27,689 nt of DNA from Tritrichomonas foetus (lineage: Eukaryota; Parabasalia; Tritrichomonadida; Tritrichomonadidae): assembly GCA_001839685.1 (NCBI GenBank), contig MLAK01001202.1, positions 1 to 27,689 on the forward strand, read 5' to 3'. Positions 26,244 to 27,689 of the stretch are shown one piece after another; within the stretch, counting starts at the first letter, position 1, and each line of letters starts with the position of its first letter. Made by a program: the position numbers and the translations under genes. The notes beneath the pieces are model-generated. The model was not told where the DNA came from, did no database searches, and saw only the letters and a list, made by a program, of their open reading frames with translations.

Positions 26244-27523
26244 TCGAAATCTCTTGGAATTTGGTAAACTTTCTGAAAAATATTTGTGAAATTGTATTTC
26301 CCAAATTTTGATAAATTCGAAACAAAATCAATCCATTTTTCTTCAGCCATTTTATGAGTGATTTCAGATGTTTGAGAATGTTCAAATATCTTCTGAAACA
26401 AATCGGCACTATGATTGTGAATCGCCCAAAATTCACGAAACAAGAATGGTAATTCTATTTTGGGATCTTTATCTAGATGAAACTGTTTATAATATGTTTT
26501 CATTGAGACTGCTGCTACCAATGCTGCAAGGGCTAATTCTGTTTTTTCATCAAAAAAGTTATCACGGATTGACAGCAAAGCGATTTTCTCTAAAAGTTTG
26601 TAAGTTCCATAAGTTGGTGTTTGATAATTTAGAATAATGTCATCGAAATAATCAAGATGAAGATTAATGGGATACGTAACAATATCATCATTTAACATAT
26701 CAACATCAAAAACAAGTCTAAAAGGTCTTGTTACAGGAAAATTCATGAATTCTGTGATTTTAAAAATTAATGAATCAAAATGATTCCATAAATCAATAAC
26801 ATTCGGAATCATCATCAGTTTGTCCGTTGGCATTGTCACTGCAATTGATGAACATTCAATTTCTCCCCATGGATTGAAACTATCTTTGGATTTTTGGTAA
26901 GCATCAGGAATTCCTTTGAATGCATAAGGATAGACTGAAGCATTTGTGATATACGCAGTCAAATTATATTCAACAACATTCATTTCATCTGGTAAAAAAT
27001 ACAATATTCCGCCAAATGGAGAACTAATATAATTTTCTTCAGTAGGGGAAAGGGCAAATGATGAAACAACAGAAGGCCAACGATGCCATGGGCCAGGTAA
27101 AGTGTAAAGTTGTGTATTATGTGATCCAATTTGAGCAAATAAGGTTGCATCAAGTGTATATTCATCTAGTTTAATCATACAAACTTCACCTGGACTCACA
27201 TAATAACCAGTAGAAACCATTGAATCAGGGAAAATTGTTAGATTCACCTTTTTAGCAGGCAGGTTCGCTTTCTTTTTTATACTTTTTTTCTCATCATAGA
27301 GAGACTTTTCACTTACACTGTCAATTGTAAAATCATTCAGATCCAAAGTATTCCCAGGCGTGCAATTTGGTGTAATATTTTGTGAATTCAATTGGAAACT
27401 TAGAACATCTGTAGATTGATCCAGATCCCGACTAATGCTTGTAAGTGTTAAAGGATTTAATGAACCTGGGAATATATATATGAGTCCCCGTATGGCACCG
27501 AGTTCATGGGAACGGTGATTTGA
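26189..27523 (-). CDS. M60-like (TCAF-type) protein, zinc motif lost, 5' end incomplete
   Basis: The readable part matches the M60-like/TCAF domain: VSPGEV, then ATLFAQIGSH, WHRWPSVVSSFAL, SSPFGGILYF and VTYPINLHLDYFDDII in the family order. Active members carry HExxH shortly after this last block. Here the matching stretch is GTYKLLEKIALL (codons at about 26579-26593): the Glu is kept, but both His are replaced (by Leu and Ala), so the domain is probably not a peptidase. Active M60-like proteins of mucosal microbes act on host glycoproteins; a binding role is possible here. No ATG starts the frame: it is open to an in-frame TGA at 27524-27526, the residue at 27391 is a TTG codon, and the first internal ATG is 27220. 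One base shift in the C/G run near 27486 would join an upstream PYG to GLIYIFPGS. The true start is probably lost in the poor sequence at the window end. Confidence 0.75.
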   Translation of the reverse strand, partial: SNHRSHELGAIRGLIYIFPGSLNPLTLTSISRDLDQSTDVLSFQLNSQNITPNCTPGNTLDLNDFTIDSVSEKSLYDEKKSIKKKANLPAKKVNLTIFPDSMVSTGYYVSPGEVCMIKLDEYTLDATLFAQIGSHNTQLYTLPGPWHRWPSVVSSFALSPTEENYISSPFGGILYFLPDEMNVVEYNLTAYITNASVYPYAFKGIPDAYQKSKDSFNPWGEIECSSIAVTMPTDKLMMIPNVIDLWNHFDSLIFKITEFMNFPVTRPFRLVFDVDMLNDDIVTYPINLHLDYFDDIILNYQTPTYGTYKLLEKIALLSIRDNFFDEKTELALAALVAAVSMKTYYKQFHLDKDPKIELPFLFREFWAIHNHSADLFQKIFEHSQTSEITHKMAEEKWIDFVSNLSKFGKYNFTNIFQKVYQIPRDFDESVTNLPEPNFEVDSDP

Positions 27524-27689
27524 TCAAAAATACAACANCTAAAGAAAATCAGGAANTATTCAAATTTANGCCNAAACACAANGACGGAATAAGTGGGTTT
27601 AAGCATAATCAACTAATGAAAAACACAAGGACGGAAATCAATTTTAAAATGTACTGATGTGTTACGTGAGAAAATGAATGATTCTAGTT
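27524..27689. other. Low-quality end of the sequence
   Basis: Five ambiguous bases occur at 27538, 27556, 27569, 27573 and 27582. A 16-bp direct repeat (AAACACAAGGACGGAA, with one N in the first copy) is at 27574-27589 and 27621-27636. The missing start of the M60-like gene would be expected here or beyond. No feature can be called with confidence. Confidence 0.6.

Overview
The window looks like nuclear DNA of a parabasalid protist, most likely a trichomonad of the Tritrichomonas type; the species is inferred. The evidence is very AT-rich DNA; long intron-free genes with Asn/Lys/Ile-rich proteins; a eukaryotic 5S rRNA gene; eukaryote-only protein families (a GRIP golgin, a Furry-like scaffold, a TKL kinase joined to Sel1 repeats); trichomonad-type surface families (BspA-like leucine-rich repeats, an M60-like domain); and TCA-Y-T initiator-like start sites very close to two ATGs. 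TAA and TGA both end genes, so the standard code applies.

Layout. 1-163: a single 5S rRNA gene with a pol III T-run. 164-1421: no convincing gene, but about 2.4 tandem copies of a 101-bp unit carrying a perfect 32-bp inverted repeat. 1422-6242 (+): giant helical protein whose C-terminus resembles spastizin/ZFYVE26. 6677-6934 (+): small single-domain rhodanese, unusually GC-rich. 7521-10058 (+): protein kinase plus Sel1 repeats. 10380-12257 (+): coiled-coil and Asn/Asp-rich low-complexity protein. 12483-13769 (-): LCAT-like lipase/acyltransferase anchored as a type I membrane protein. 14186-15579 (-): decayed BspA-like surface-protein gene, not otherwise visible as an ORF. 16201-21738 (+): giant Furry/Mor2/Tao3-like scaffold. 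22057-25884 (+): golgin with a C-terminal GRIP domain. 26189 to about 27523 (-): 5'-incomplete M60-like protein that has lost its zinc-binding motif. The last 165 bases contain Ns and look like a low-quality contig end.

The genes do not form an operon and share no single pathway. There is a loose theme of membrane traffic and cell shape (spastizin-like, Furry-like, golgin) and of the cell surface (LCAT-like, BspA relic, M60-like). Several genes share an AACTTTTTCAATGA-like element within about 100 bp upstream of the ATG, which I propose as a promoter element. I found no CRISPR array, no intact transposon and no convincing novel multi-gene system. The most unusual items are the perfect-palindrome tandem repeat, the shared upstream motif, the catalytically dead M60 domain with an inverted duplication across its 3' end, and the BspA pseudogene.
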